Positions 40,074 through 48,669 are shown, counted from the stretch's first letter. The stretch: DNA of 64,000 nt from Salegentibacter salegens (GCF_900142975.1 NZ_LT670848.1:3906001-3970000), one strand, 5' to 3'. Numbers and translations: made by a program. The notes: generated by a model not told the origin, from the letters alone.

Positions 40074-41225
40074 ATGAAAAAAAGTTTACTTCTTCTTATT
40101 GCCGTTTCCGTATTGGCGTGTAAAGGAGAACCAGAGGTTAAAGAAGTTTCCGAAATGGAGAGTGATACTATTAAAGAAGAAAATTCTTCAACCGGAAATT
40201 TTTTGGGTGAAGACCGTGTGGAATTTACTAAAGAGGAAGCCAATAGGTTAGCCGAACTTCCGCTAAATTGTATTAATACCGAATATCCTAATAAACTTAA
40301 TCAAACCCTGGAAAATGAAGAAGCTTTAGGCGAACCTTCAGATTTACATCCTGCATTTTACGGTTGTTTCGATTGGCATTCGTCTGTGCATGCGCATTGG
40401 TCTATGTTGAGTTTACTCAAGCAATTTCCCGGTTTGGAGAAAGCTGAAACCATTAAAGAAAAACTAAAGGAATCGCTTTCTGCCGAAAATATTCAGGGTG
40501 AAGTAGCTTATTTTAATCGGGAACAAAGTGATTCTTTTGAACGTACTTATGGATGGGCGTGGCTACTGAAACTCGCTGAAGAAATTGAAACCTGGAACGA
40601 CCCTCTTGCTAAAGAATTAAAACAAAATTTAGATCCGCTTACCAATCTTATTGTGAATAAATACCTGGAGTTTCTTCCAAAACTGAATTATCCAATTAGA
40701 GTTGGGGAACACGCCAATACCGCTTTTGGATTAAGTTTTGCACACGATTATGCCGTTGCAACAGAAAATACAGAGCTCCAGGAACTAATTTCAAAACGAG
40801 CAAAAGATTTTTATTTAAAAGATGATGATTGCCCTATAACCTGGGAACCGGGTGGGTTCGACTTCTTGTCGCCTTGTTTGGAAGAAGTGAATATTATGCG
40901 CCGCGTTTTGCCAAAAAATGCTTTTGAAATGTGGTTGGAAGACTTTCTCCCACAGCTAAAATCTGAAGATTTTGAGATGGAAGTTGGGGAAGTTTCAGAT
41001 AGAACCGATGGAAAACTTGTGCATCTTGACGGACTTAACTTTAGCCGTGCCTGGGTTTTCTACGGACTAATAAATCAATATCCCGATAAATTTTCTCATT
41101 TACAGGAAATCGCCGATAGGCATGTAGCATATTCTTTTCCGAATTTAGTTGGTGACAGTTACGAAGGCGGCCACTGGCTTGGCAGCTTCGCTCTTTATGC
41201 CCTGCAGGAATCTAAAGATATGTAG
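40074..41225 (+). CDS. DUF2891 family lipoprotein
   Basis: The protein has 383 residues. The lipobox VLAC (C16) predicts a lipoprotein. HPAFYGCFDWHSSVHAHW (near 87-104) is the signature of DUF2891, and RTYGWAWLLKLAEE and EHANTAFGLSFAHDYA also fit. The fold is probably an all-helical toroid. No reaction is established. The stop overlaps the GTG start of the NRAMP-like gene by one base, which implies co-translation and a link to that transporter. Confidence 0.85.
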   Translation: MKKSLLLLIAVSVLACKGEPEVKEVSEMESDTIKEENSSTGNFLGEDRVEFTKEEANRLAELPLNCINTEYPNKLNQTLENEEALGEPSDLHPAFYGCFDWHSSVHAHWSMLSLLKQFPGLEKAETIKEKLKESLSAENIQGEVAYFNREQSDSFERTYGWAWLLKLAEEIETWNDPLAKELKQNLDPLTNLIVNKYLEFLPKLNYPIRVGEHANTAFGLSFAHDYAVATENTELQELISKRAKDFYLKDDDCPITWEPGGFDFLSPCLEEVNIMRRVLPKNAFEMWLEDFLPQLKSEDFEMEVGEVSDRTDGKLVHLDGLNFSRAWVFYGLINQYPDKFSHLQEIADRHVAYSFPNLVGDSYEGGHWLGSFALYALQESKDM

Positions 41226-42445
41226 TGCGAAATTTTCTTAACAATCTTGGTCCGGGAATCCTGGTTTCGGCCGCTTTTATTGGGCCGGGAACGGTTACCG
41301 TTTGTACGCTTGCCGGGGTTGAATTTGGTTACAGCTTACTTTGGGCCTTATTACTTTCTATATTTTCCTGTATTATTTTACAGGAAATGGCAGCGCGACT
41401 TGGCGTGGTTTCGCAAAAAGGCTTAAGCGATGTTATCCGCGAAGAAATCAAAAAACCGCTATTCAGGGTTTTAGCCATAATTCTTATTTTTTCAGCAATA
41501 GTTATCGGTAATGCCGCTTATGAGGCGGGGAATATTACCGGTGCTGTTCTTGGTGCTGAAGCTATCTTCGGAATTCAAAATCTCCAGTTAGGCGATTTTA
41601 CGCTCAATTTATGGAGTATTTTTATTGGCGCCGTCGCGTTTATACTTTTATTCACCGGAAGCTACAAAACCCTCGAAAAGATCTTTATAGGCCTGGTTTT
41701 ATTAATGAGTATAAGTTTTGTGCTTACTGCCATTCTTACCAAACCTGATATTCTAGAGATTTTAAACGGACTTATTCCAAAAAGCAATGCTGCCGGATTG
41801 CTTACGGTGATGGCTATCGTAGGTACTACCGTTGTTCCGTATAACTTGTTTTTACATGCTTCTCTCGTTAGTGAAAAATGGAAAGAAGCTTCTTATTTGC
41901 CAATTGCCAGGAAAGAACTTATAGTTTCTATAATTCTTGGTGGTACGGTTTCTATGGCAATTTTAATAAGCGCGGCTTCTTCGGGTTTGACTAATGTGAA
42001 TTCAGCTGCAGATATGGCTGTAAGCCTGGAACCGCTTTTCGGGAAATTTGCCACCTGGTTTATGTCTTTGGGACTTTTAGCCGCAGGGATTACTTCTTCT
42101 ATTACCGCTCCTTTAGCAGCCGCTTACGTAGTAAAAGGCTGCTTTGGTTGGAAAGGAGGAATGAAGTCAGCGAAATTTAAAACGGTCTGGGCCGTGGTTC
42201 TTATTTTGGGTGTTTTCTTCTCTTCCCTGCAAATTAATCCTATTGAGATTATACGCTTCGCCCAAATTGCCAATGGAATTCTATTGCCTGTAATTGCGAT
42301 TTTCTTATTTTGGGTAGTCAACAAAGCCTCTGTTTTGGGCAAACATCGCAATTCTAAACTTCAAAATACACTGGGAGTGCTTGTTATTGCGCTTTCTGTA
42401 TTTTTAGGAATTAAAGCCATTCTAAGCGTTCTACAGAGTTTTTAA
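41225..42445 (+). CDS. NRAMP-fold transporter lacking the canonical metal site (candidate 5-oxoproline/organic acid transporter)
   Basis: The 406-residue protein is predicted to have about 11 transmembrane helices and starts at GTG, overlapping the preceding stop. Helix 1 reads LGPGILVSAAFIGPGTVTVC, so the NRAMP metal motif DPGN is GPGT (residues 20-23). Helix 6 reads VGTTVVPYNLFLHASLV, so the MPH motif is VPY. The Asp, Asn and Met ligands of manganese transporters are thus absent. pxpABC follows. Bacillus subtilis has a similar arrangement, with ycsG beside ycsF and kipI-kipA. I infer transport of pyroglutamate or a related substrate, not a divalent metal. Confidence 0.8.
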   Translation: MRNFLNNLGPGILVSAAFIGPGTVTVCTLAGVEFGYSLLWALLLSIFSCIILQEMAARLGVVSQKGLSDVIREEIKKPLFRVLAIILIFSAIVIGNAAYEAGNITGAVLGAEAIFGIQNLQLGDFTLNLWSIFIGAVAFILLFTGSYKTLEKIFIGLVLLMSISFVLTAILTKPDILEILNGLIPKSNAAGLLTVMAIVGTTVVPYNLFLHASLVSEKWKEASYLPIARKELIVSIILGGTVSMAILISAASSGLTNVNSAADMAVSLEPLFGKFATWFMSLGLLAAGITSSITAPLAAAYVVKGCFGWKGGMKSAKFKTVWAVVLILGVFFSSLQINPIEIIRFAQIANGILLPVIAIFLFWVVNKASVLGKHRNSKLQNTLGVLVIALSVFLGIKAILSVLQSF

Positions 42446-42474
42446 TAACTTGTATAGATTATCTATTTTATCTT

Positions 42475-42501
42475 CCTACAAGGTTTCTAAAACCTTGTAG
42501 G
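42475..42501. repeat. Palindromic hairpin repeat (CCTACAAGGTTT arms)
   Basis: This perfect 12-bp stem with loop CTA resembles the hairpin at 31629-31657. It lies between the NRAMP-like gene and pxpA. There is no T run after it, so it need not stop transcription. Confidence 0.65.
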
Positions 42502-42558
42502 TATAAAGTTCCTGATATTGTATAGAAGTTTAATTAGTAGAAAATTGCATAATTTAAA

Positions 42559-43308
42559 ATGAAAAAGATAAAAGAAATCCATATAAACTGCGATTTAGGC
42601 GAAGGCGGCGATTTTGACGCCGAGCTAATGCCGCATATCTCAGCCTGCAATATTGCTTGCGGCGGTCACGCCGGAAACCTGGACACCATGCTGCAAACTA
42701 TTAAACTTGCTGTGGAGCATGGAGTAGAAATAGGAGCGCATCCTTCGTATCCTGATAAGGAGAATTTTGGGAGAAAACCAATGAAGATTTCTGCGGAAGG
42801 ATTGCAGCGTTCTATAGTTGCGCAAATTTTAAGTTTGAAACAATTGGCGGAAGCAGAAGGGATAAAACTCACTCATGTAAAACCTCATGGAGCACTTTAT
42901 AACGAAGCCGCGAAAGATGAAAAAACAGCTAAAATTATCATTGATTCTTTACTGGAATTAGATCAAAATTTAGCACTATTTTGTCCGCCAAAATCATTAA
43001 TTTCTGAACTTGCAAAAGGTCAAATCCCAATCGTTTTTGAAGCATTTGCAGACCGGAATTATGAGCCTGATTTAAGCCTGGTTTCACGTTCAAAATCTAA
43101 CGCCTTGATAAGCGAAAAAGAGGCTGTTTATGAACATCTTTTTTCTATGTTTTCTGAAAGGAAAATTACTTGTGCAAACGGTGCTAAAATTAGTTGTAAC
43201 GCCACTACTTTTTGCCTGCATAGTGATACTCCAAATTCAGTTGAAATTATTAAATTTTTAAAGCAAAAATTTGCTGAACACAACATAAAAATTAAGAATA
43301 CAAAATGA
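42559..43308 (+). CDS. pxpA: 5-oxoprolinase subunit A (LamB/YcsF family)
   Basis: The 249-residue protein carries the family signature INCDLGEG (residues 9-16) and ACNIACGGHAGN. HVKPHGALYNEA and FADRNYEPDLSLVSRS are other conserved blocks. With PxpB and PxpC it opens 5-oxoproline (pyroglutamate) to glutamate using ATP. It overlaps pxpB by four bases. Confidence 0.95.
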   Translation: MKKIKEIHINCDLGEGGDFDAELMPHISACNIACGGHAGNLDTMLQTIKLAVEHGVEIGAHPSYPDKENFGRKPMKISAEGLQRSIVAQILSLKQLAEAEGIKLTHVKPHGALYNEAAKDEKTAKIIIDSLLELDQNLALFCPPKSLISELAKGQIPIVFEAFADRNYEPDLSLVSRSKSNALISEKEAVYEHLFSMFSERKITCANGAKISCNATTFCLHSDTPNSVEIIKFLKQKFAEHNIKIKNTK

Positions 43309-44036
43309 GCGATTTTCCTAAAATAATGCCGATGGGGGAGCGGGGGATTCTGATAGAATTTGAGCCTGAGATTAATGAAAAGCTTCTGGAAAAGCTTCTT
43401 TTTTATAGGGAAAAATTGGAAGAATTTTATAATGAAGTAAATGTTGAAGTAATCAATACATACAACTCGTTGTTAATTAGTTATATGTTTAGTATAGAAA
43501 ACCTCTATGGCGAGGTTTCGGCGGTTAAAGAGTTGTTTGGTGAAGCTAAGATAGGAAAAATAAATAACCAACAAATTTTCCATTTGCCGGTTTGCTATGA
43601 AGATGAATTCGGTTGGGATCTGGAACACATCTCCAAAGAAAAAAACCTCTCAAAAGAAGAAATTATTGAGCTTCATACCAAAGCATTTTACACGGTTTAT
43701 TTTACCGGTTTCTTACCCGGATTTCTATACCTGGGAGGACTGGATAAGAAGCTTCAAATTTCCCGTAAAAGCCAGCCCCGAATGAAGATCGAAAAAGGAG
43801 CTGTTGGCATAGGTGAAAACCAGACCGGGATTTATCCAAAATCCAGTCCCGGCGGATGGCAAATTTTAGGCAATTGTCCGGTTCAATTTTTTGATAAAAA
43901 TAACGATCCGCCCTGTGAAATTTCTGCCGGTGATAAAGTGAAATTTTATTCGGTTTCTAAAGAACAATTTGAAGAAATTTCGAAGCAAATTTCCAAAGGT
44001 ACTTTTCAACTAAAAAAAGAAAATTATGAAGGCTGA
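43305..44036 (+). CDS. pxpB: 5-oxoprolinase subunit B (KipI-like)
   Basis: The 243-residue protein matches the allophanate-hydrolase subunit 1 / KipI family. FTGFLPGFLYLGGLD and GAVGIGENQTGIYPKSSPGG form the conserved cyclophilin-like core. It is the second of three overlapping subunits. KipI of Bacillus also inhibits a sporulation kinase, but a kinase role is unlikely in this organism. It overlaps pxpC by 11 bp. Confidence 0.94.
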   Translation: MSDFPKIMPMGERGILIEFEPEINEKLLEKLLFYREKLEEFYNEVNVEVINTYNSLLISYMFSIENLYGEVSAVKELFGEAKIGKINNQQIFHLPVCYEDEFGWDLEHISKEKNLSKEEIIELHTKAFYTVYFTGFLPGFLYLGGLDKKLQISRKSQPRMKIEKGAVGIGENQTGIYPKSSPGGWQILGNCPVQFFDKNNDPPCEISAGDKVKFYSVSKEQFEEISKQISKGTFQLKKENYEG

Positions 44037-44883
44037 AGTTGAAATTTTACATCCGGGATTATTTTCAACAATCCAGGATTTTGGTCGTCGTGGATTTCAA
44101 AAATACGGAGTTCCTTTAAGCGGAGTGATGGACAGAATCGCTTTAAAAACCGCCAACCTTATTTTGCAAAATCAGGCCGATGCCGCGGTGATGGAAATTA
44201 CCCAAATGGGACCAAAGCTCAAATTTTCAGCTGCCACAAAAATTGCGATTAGCGGCGCTAATCTTTCTCCAAAATTAAATGATGAAGAAATTGAAAATAA
44301 TGAAGTAGTAAAAATTAGGGAAGGAGATATTTTATCTTTTGGAAGGCCAGAACTTGGAATGCGTTCTTATTTAGCAATTCTCAACGGATTTAAAACTGAA
44401 AAGGTCCTGGGAAGCCGAAGTTGGTACGAAGACATTACCAGCCATGAAAAGCTCGAGAAAGGAATGCAACTGCAATACGAAGCTTCTGAGGAAGAAAAAT
44501 ACGAGACTCACGCTGCGATAAAGTTTGATGACGAATATTTGAATTCTGTAGAAATTGAAGTTTTTGTTGGCCCAGAGTTTAATAAACTCACCGAGACTCT
44601 AAAAAGTCATTTACGACAGAGTAATTTCAGCATAGATAAAAATAATAATAGAATGGCGATCCAGCTTAGTGAGATCTTAGAAAACGAACTGGAACCTATT
44701 ATTACCGGTCCGGTGCTTCCCGGCACGGTTCAACTTACTCCCGGCGGAAAATTAATCGTTCTTATGCGCGATTGCCAAACTACGGGTGGTTATCCAAGGG
44801 TTTTGCAGTTAAGCGAGAAAGGAATTAATATGATGTCGCAGAAAAAGGCAGGGGATAAGATTAGGTTTTTGTTTAAATGGTGA
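44026..44883 (+). CDS. pxpC: 5-oxoprolinase subunit C (KipA-like)
   Basis: The 285-residue protein matches the allophanate-hydrolase subunit 2 / KipA family. GLFSTIQDFGRRGFQKYGVP is the N-terminal signature. FVGPEFNKL and the TGG-containing segment DCQTTGGYPRVLQLSEKG follow. It completes the PxpABC complex. After the stop the long repeat block begins. Confidence 0.94.
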   Translation: MKAEVEILHPGLFSTIQDFGRRGFQKYGVPLSGVMDRIALKTANLILQNQADAAVMEITQMGPKLKFSAATKIAISGANLSPKLNDEEIENNEVVKIREGDILSFGRPELGMRSYLAILNGFKTEKVLGSRSWYEDITSHEKLEKGMQLQYEASEEEKYETHAAIKFDDEYLNSVEIEVFVGPEFNKLTETLKSHLRQSNFSIDKNNNRMAIQLSEILENELEPIITGPVLPGTVQLTPGGKLIVLMRDCQTTGGYPRVLQLSEKGINMMSQKKAGDKIRFLFKW

Positions 44884-44895
44884 TCTTTCTTAAAA

Positions 44896-44957
44896 CGTCT
44901 TGCTGAATTTATTTCAGCATCTAACATGGTAGACCCTGAAACAAGTTCAGGGTGACG
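44896..44957. repeat. REP-like repeat, first of three in the gene-free block
   Basis: It runs from CGTCTTGCTGAATTTATTTC to CAAGTTCAGGGTGACG and contains two small stems (GCTGAATTTATTTCAGC, CCTGAAACAAGTTCAGG). Close copies follow at 45198 and 45711. Confidence 0.8.
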
Positions 44958-44993
44958 AGATATTTGAAGGAGAAGATAAGAGGATAAATAAAA

Positions 44994-45323
44994 ATTCCCC
45001 TTTGGGGGCTAGGGGGCTTTTTACTAATAAAAAAGTGCCGTCGTGGTTTACTAGAAGCCTGATTACCCTACCAATCAGACTCCTCACCATTGACGACACT
45101 TTTTTGCCCCAAAACATTTTAGCTAACTAAAATGACTATGTCAAATGTAGAAGATAAGAATCCTCGTCACAAGGGGAAAAATCCCCTTTCTTCAAAACGT
45201 CATGCTGAAATTATTTCAGCATCTAACATGTGAGACCCTGAAACAAGTTCAGGGTGACGAACTATTTGAAGGAGAAGATAAGAGAATAATGAAAAATTCC
45301 CCCTTTGGGGATTAGGGGGCTTT
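44994..45323. repeat. Composite repeat module, copy 1
   Basis: The order is a C/G-tract palindrome (TCCCCTTTGGGGGCTAGGGGG), then a nested hairpin at 45029-45105. Next come a small hairpin (CATTTTAGCTAACTAAAATG, 45115-45134), an AAGGGG/CCCCTT hairpin and a REP at 45198-45259. A tail ACTATTTGAAGGAGAAGATA and a second C/G-tract palindrome close the module. The same order recurs at 45507-45835. I see no coding frame. Confidence 0.75.
45029..45105. ncRNA. Nested hairpin of unknown function (copy 1)
   Basis: Outer arms AAAAAAGTG and CACTTTTTT close the element. Inside them CGTC/GACG and TGGT/ACCA continue the stem. An inner hairpin CTGATT-ACCCTACC-AATCAG sits at the centre. A and T runs at the ends would allow termination on either strand. 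Whether it is a structured RNA or the end of a mobile element cannot be told from one genome. Confidence 0.35.
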
Positions 45324-45506
45324 TATCCCGATGTAAAATCGGGATTAGTTTGCTCTAGAATATTCATTGCGGACCAAGGCCTTAGAAGAAATATTTTTAA
45401 TTCCGAGGCAAGCCTCGGATGATTAAATCGCGATTATTGAGTAAAACTTCAAGACTCTTAATGACTAAATCTGTAGTTTAATTGTACGATTCAGAAGATA
45501 AATAAC
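45324..45506. other. Spacer between the two repeat modules
   Basis: It contains two short hairpins, ATCCCGATGTAAAATCGGGAT (45325-45345) and TCCGAGGCAAGCCTCGGA (45402-45419). There is no coding frame of note. Confidence 0.5.
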
Positions 45507-45835
45507 ATTCCCCCTTCGGGGGTTAGGGGGCTTTTCACTAATAAAAAAGTGCCGCCCGGTTTACGAAAAACCTGATTACCCTACCAATCAGATTTTCCAC
45601 CATTGACGACACTTTTTTGCCCCAAAACACTTTAGCTAACTAAAATGACTATATCAAAAGTAGAGGATAACTACACTTTTTACAAGGGGAAAAACCCCCT
45701 TTTTTCAGAACGTCATGCTGAATTTATTTCAGCATCTAACATGTTAGACCCTGAAACAAGTTCAGGGTGACGAACTATTTGAAGAGGAAGATAATAGGAT
45801 GCATAAAAACAACCTCTTTGGAGACTAGGGGGCTT
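45507..45835. repeat. Composite repeat module, copy 2
   Basis: It has the same order as 44994-45323: C/G-tract palindrome, nested hairpin at 45543-45618, TTTAGCTAACTAAA hairpin, AAGGGG/CCCCTT hairpin, REP at 45711-45772, tail and a degraded C/G tract. The inner 20 nt CTGATTACCCTACCAATCAG is identical in both copies, while the left outer arm has diverged. Confidence 0.75.
45543..45618. ncRNA. Nested hairpin of unknown function (copy 2)
   Basis: The outer AAAAAAGTG/CACTTTTTT arms and the inner CTGATT/AATCAG hairpin are kept. The middle stem is weaker than in copy 1 because GTCGTGG has become GCCCGG. It may be a decaying copy. Confidence 0.3.
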
Positions 45836-46009
45836 TCCTGCGCACAGTGACTTGAAAAAAATTTTCATGTATTCGTGGCAAGCCTTAACACCAACACTAA
45901 ACAACAAACGAAAAACAAAGAACTGCTAATCAAAGATTTGCCAAACAGAAAAATTCCCCTAAATTTACCTTAACAAAAAATTAAGTTTTAACCAACCAAC
46001 CAACTTAAA

Positions 46010-46396
46010 ATGAAAAAACCAAAAAAATGTATTAGCGTTAAAGAAGCGCGTAAGGAACAGGACGAATGGGTGAAGACCCGTGGAAAAGATATTAGGGACG
46101 CCGAGGGTTATGAAGATACCCGCGAATTCTGGTATAGCCTAGACGAATTACAGGAATACCTTGATTACGTAAAGGAGAAATCTAAAGAACAGGGTATAGA
46201 GAAACCGGGAATTCGGTTTTATTTAGGGGCTTATCCTAAAACTAAAGAGAAAAAAAGTTATACGACCATGTTTCTCTCGCCCACCAAAGAAGCCAAGGGT
46301 GAAACTGAAACGGCTGAGAAAGATTCTGACCCTAATAATTATGAAATTGAGCCTTATAATACTATTACTTCAGGCTGGCCTCCAAACAATTATTAA
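46010..46396 (+). CDS. Small charged protein of unknown function
   Basis: The 128-residue soluble protein is rich in Lys, Glu and Asp. There is no signal peptide and no motif I recognise. Residues 35-65 (TREFWYSLDELQEYLDYVKE) are probably helical. IRFYLGAYP and YTTMFLSPTK suggest a small beta sheet. The last 30 residues are acidic and then proline and asparagine rich. Its stop overlaps the ATG of the membrane protein by one base, so it belongs with the two-component genes that follow. The ATG follows an AT-rich leader with no clear ribosome site, as is usual here. Confidence 0.75.
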   Translation: MKKPKKCISVKEARKEQDEWVKTRGKDIRDAEGYEDTREFWYSLDELQEYLDYVKEKSKEQGIEKPGIRFYLGAYPKTKEKKSYTTMFLSPTKEAKGETETAEKDSDPNNYEIEPYNTITSGWPPNNY

Positions 46397-47112
46397 TGCA
46401 AATTCTTATATTTCTGGTAATTTTGCTCGAAGGTTTTGCGGCAATCTCAGGCCTTTATTATTATAAGAAAAAGCCGACCGATAAAGGGGTCGGCTTTTTT
46501 GCTTATTTTTTACTACTAACATACTTTATTGAAATCATAGGAACAATTCCAACAATAATCTATTGGAATGAACCGCTACATTACCTTAAGGGAACCTTTT
46601 GGTATCAAAACTTTTGGCTGCATAATCCTCATCTGATTATAAGTTTTGTTGTTTATATACTTTATTTTAAGTGGAATATTTCAAGTAATAAAACAAGAAA
46701 ATTTATTGATAAAGCTTTATTATTATATGTGATAATTTGCATTATTAATTTAATATTTTCAGATGTATTTTTCCAGAGTAATTCAGTTGTTACTTATTTA
46801 TTGGGAAGTTTTTTTCTGCTGGGAGTTATTTTCTATTATTACTTTGAAATTTTACTGAGTTCTAAAATTCTAAATATCAAAAGGGAAATTAGTTTCTATA
46901 TTTCCTTTCCTGCACTTCTGTTTTTTTTAACTACAACTCCTATCATTATTTATTTTAAATATTTTAATAATAAAAGTCCGGAATTTGTGGAGATGAGTGG
47001 TTCGGTTATGATCGCAATGAATATATTTATGTATAGTGCTTATAGTATTGCCTTTTTATGGTTGGCCAATAAGAGAAAACCAACTTCTAAGAATTTAAAA
47101 AATGCTTTCTAA
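46396..47112 (+). CDS. Polytopic membrane protein of unknown function, upstream of a two-component pair
   Basis: The 238-residue protein has about seven predicted transmembrane helices joined by short loops. No known domain is recognised. It overlaps the histidine kinase start by 11 bp. The kinase has only one membrane helix and no sensor domain, so this protein may be the signal receiver. Near its 5' end (46468-46500) the coding sequence contains a strong terminator-like hairpin. Confidence 0.75.
   Translation: MQILIFLVILLEGFAAISGLYYYKKKPTDKGVGFFAYFLLLTYFIEIIGTIPTIIYWNEPLHYLKGTFWYQNFWLHNPHLIISFVVYILYFKWNISSNKTRKFIDKALLLYVIICIINLIFSDVFFQSNSVVTYLLGSFFLLGVIFYYYFEILLSSKILNIKREISFYISFPALLFFLTTTPIIIYFKYFNNKSPEFVEMSGSVMIAMNIFMYSAYSIAFLWLANKRKPTSKNLKNAF
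46468..46500 (+). terminator. Terminator-like hairpin inside the membrane-protein gene
   Basis: Arms AAAAAGCCGACC and GGTCGGCTTTTT form a perfect 12-bp stem with an 8-nt loop and end in six T. It starts 72 nt after the start codon. The frame reads through it as KKKPTDKGVGFF, so it is both coding and a possible intrinsic terminator. Confidence 0.55.
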
Positions 47113-47890
47113 AGAAGAAATTTTACTCATTATCTATTTTGTGGTAGTCATCTTGCTGCTAACAGCCTTTGTGATCGTTTTTTTTGTGGTGTACCAAAGG
47201 CGTAAAAATAAAATGCTGCAAGAGCAATTTGAGGCTAAACAGCGTTTTGAGCGGGAAATTTCCCAATCGCGTTTAGAAATGCAGGAACAAACTTTAAAGA
47301 ATGTAGGTTGGGAGTTGCATGATAATATTGGTCAGTTACTTTCTGTTGCCAAAATGCAGCTCAATATTTATTCAAAAAAGCTACCTGCAGCCGAGCAAAA
47401 CTCTGTTTCAGAAATTAAAGAAACCGTGGCGAATTCGCTTCAGGAAGTGCGATCGCTTTCAAAATCCTTAAACAACCAGGTGATTGGTTATGCCGGTTTG
47501 GTGGTTTCGGTAGAAAATGAACTGGCAAGGTTTCAGCGTATGGGCGTTATCGAAACTCAGTTGGAAATAACCGGCGAAAAACAGGAAATTCCGCAGCAAC
47601 ACAGCATTATTTTATTCAGGATACTTCAGGAATTCTTTTCTAACGTGATCAAGCACGCGAAGGCTTCAGCATTAAGTGTCCATATTACTTTTGCTTCCGA
47701 AGAAATTATTATTACTGCAAAAGATAACGGGCAGGGGTTTGATATGGAAGCGGTGAAGAAGAATTCAGGATTATTCAATATGGAAAGCAGGGCAGTGCTG
47801 ATACAGGCAAAGTTTAAGATGGAAACTTCTATAGGCGTGGGAACTTCCTTATCTTTACGTTATTCTTTAAAGGGGCAACAAGATGAATAA
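47102..47890 (+). CDS. Sensor histidine kinase (HisKA_3 / NarX-DesK type)
   Basis: The protein has 262 residues. One transmembrane helix (about 8-31) and a short coiled coil (36-65) lead to the dimerisation and phosphoacceptor motif WELHDNIGQLLSVAKMQL, with H73. The ATPase domain has ILQEFFSNVIKHAKA (N box) and DNGQGF (G1). No sensor domain is present, so sensing probably comes from the membrane protein encoded just upstream. It overlaps the response-regulator gene by 8 bp. Confidence 0.92.
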   Translation: MLSKEEILLIIYFVVVILLLTAFVIVFFVVYQRRKNKMLQEQFEAKQRFEREISQSRLEMQEQTLKNVGWELHDNIGQLLSVAKMQLNIYSKKLPAAEQNSVSEIKETVANSLQEVRSLSKSLNNQVIGYAGLVVSVENELARFQRMGVIETQLEITGEKQEIPQQHSIILFRILQEFFSNVIKHAKASALSVHITFASEEIIITAKDNGQGFDMEAVKKNSGLFNMESRAVLIQAKFKMETSIGVGTSLSLRYSLKGQQDE

Positions 47891-48515
47891 TACGGTAGCA
47901 ATTGTAGACGATCACACCTTATTTGCGCAATCCTTAAAAAATATGGTGAACTCGTTTCCGGAATATGAAGTGGCGGGAATTCATAAAAATGGCAAGGAAT
48001 TGGTCACCCAATTTGAGGCGAACCAACCCAAACCAGACCTGGTTTTACTGGATATTAGGATGCCAATAATGGATGGCCCTGAAACGATGAGTTGGCTTAA
48101 AGAAAATTTTCCCGACCAAAAAGTTTTGGCGCTTACTATGGAAGACGATGAGGAAACCGTGACTTTTATGGTGAAATTGGGTTGTCGCGGTTATTTGTTA
48201 AAAGATATAGATCCCGATGAGTTTAAGTTTGCCCTGGATGAAGTGATAAAAGAAGGCTTTTTCTATAGCGATGCGGTTTCTGAAGCCATTAAAAATAAGA
48301 ATAAAGAAAATAAACTCGTTAACCTTACCAAACGTGAACTGGAATTTCTTAGCTTGGCTTGTTCTGAAATGACCTATAAAGAAGTGGCGAACGAAATGAA
48401 CCTTAGCCCAAAAACCATAGATGGATATCGTGAAAGTTTGTTTCATAAACTAAACGTAAGAAGTCGAACCGGTTTGGTTTTGTATGCTATTAAACACAGG
48501 ATTTTGTTGTTGTAA
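47883..48515 (+). CDS. Response regulator (NarL/FixJ family)
   Basis: The protein has 210 residues. The receiver domain has the acidic pair D9-D10, phosphoacceptor D57 in LLDIRMP and a conserved Lys in LLKDID. A C-terminal LuxR-type helix-turn-helix (about 145-205, LTKRELEFLSLACSEMTYKE and SPKTIDGYRESLFHKL) binds DNA. It is the partner of the kinase encoded upstream. Its targets are not evident, but the four-gene unit itself is a candidate. Confidence 0.94.
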   Translation: MNNTVAIVDDHTLFAQSLKNMVNSFPEYEVAGIHKNGKELVTQFEANQPKPDLVLLDIRMPIMDGPETMSWLKENFPDQKVLALTMEDDEETVTFMVKLGCRGYLLKDIDPDEFKFALDEVIKEGFFYSDAVSEAIKNKNKENKLVNLTKRELEFLSLACSEMTYKEVANEMNLSPKTIDGYRESLFHKLNVRSRTGLVLYAIKHRILLL

Positions 48516-48537
48516 GCTTCTTGCACCTCTATTTTAA

Positions 48538-48662
48538 CGTCATGCTGAACTCGTTTCAGACTTTATCCCGAATTTTCTTCGGGAATCCAGGAATGAAATA
48601 AGTGAGCTGTATTTTTTGAGAATTAAAAACAGCCTATACCCTGAAATAAATTCAGGGTGACG
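48538..48662. repeat. REP-like repeat with internal hairpin
   Basis: It runs from CGTCATGCTGAACTCGTTTC to ATTCAGGGTGACG. TCCCGAATTTTCTTCGGGA lies inside it. It is the first of three such units in the gap between the response regulator and the GNAT-nitrilase gene. Nothing else is seen in this gap. Confidence 0.75.
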
Positions 48663-48669
48663 AATTCCA

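Noticed and set aside
44884..45840. CRISPR array
   Set aside because: The repeats are long, few, irregularly spaced and internally palindromic, with no uniform spacers and no cas genes.
45713..45907. Minus-strand frame of 64 residues in the repeat block
   Set aside because: It contains RHPELVSGS, the well-known false peptide read from REP-type repeats.
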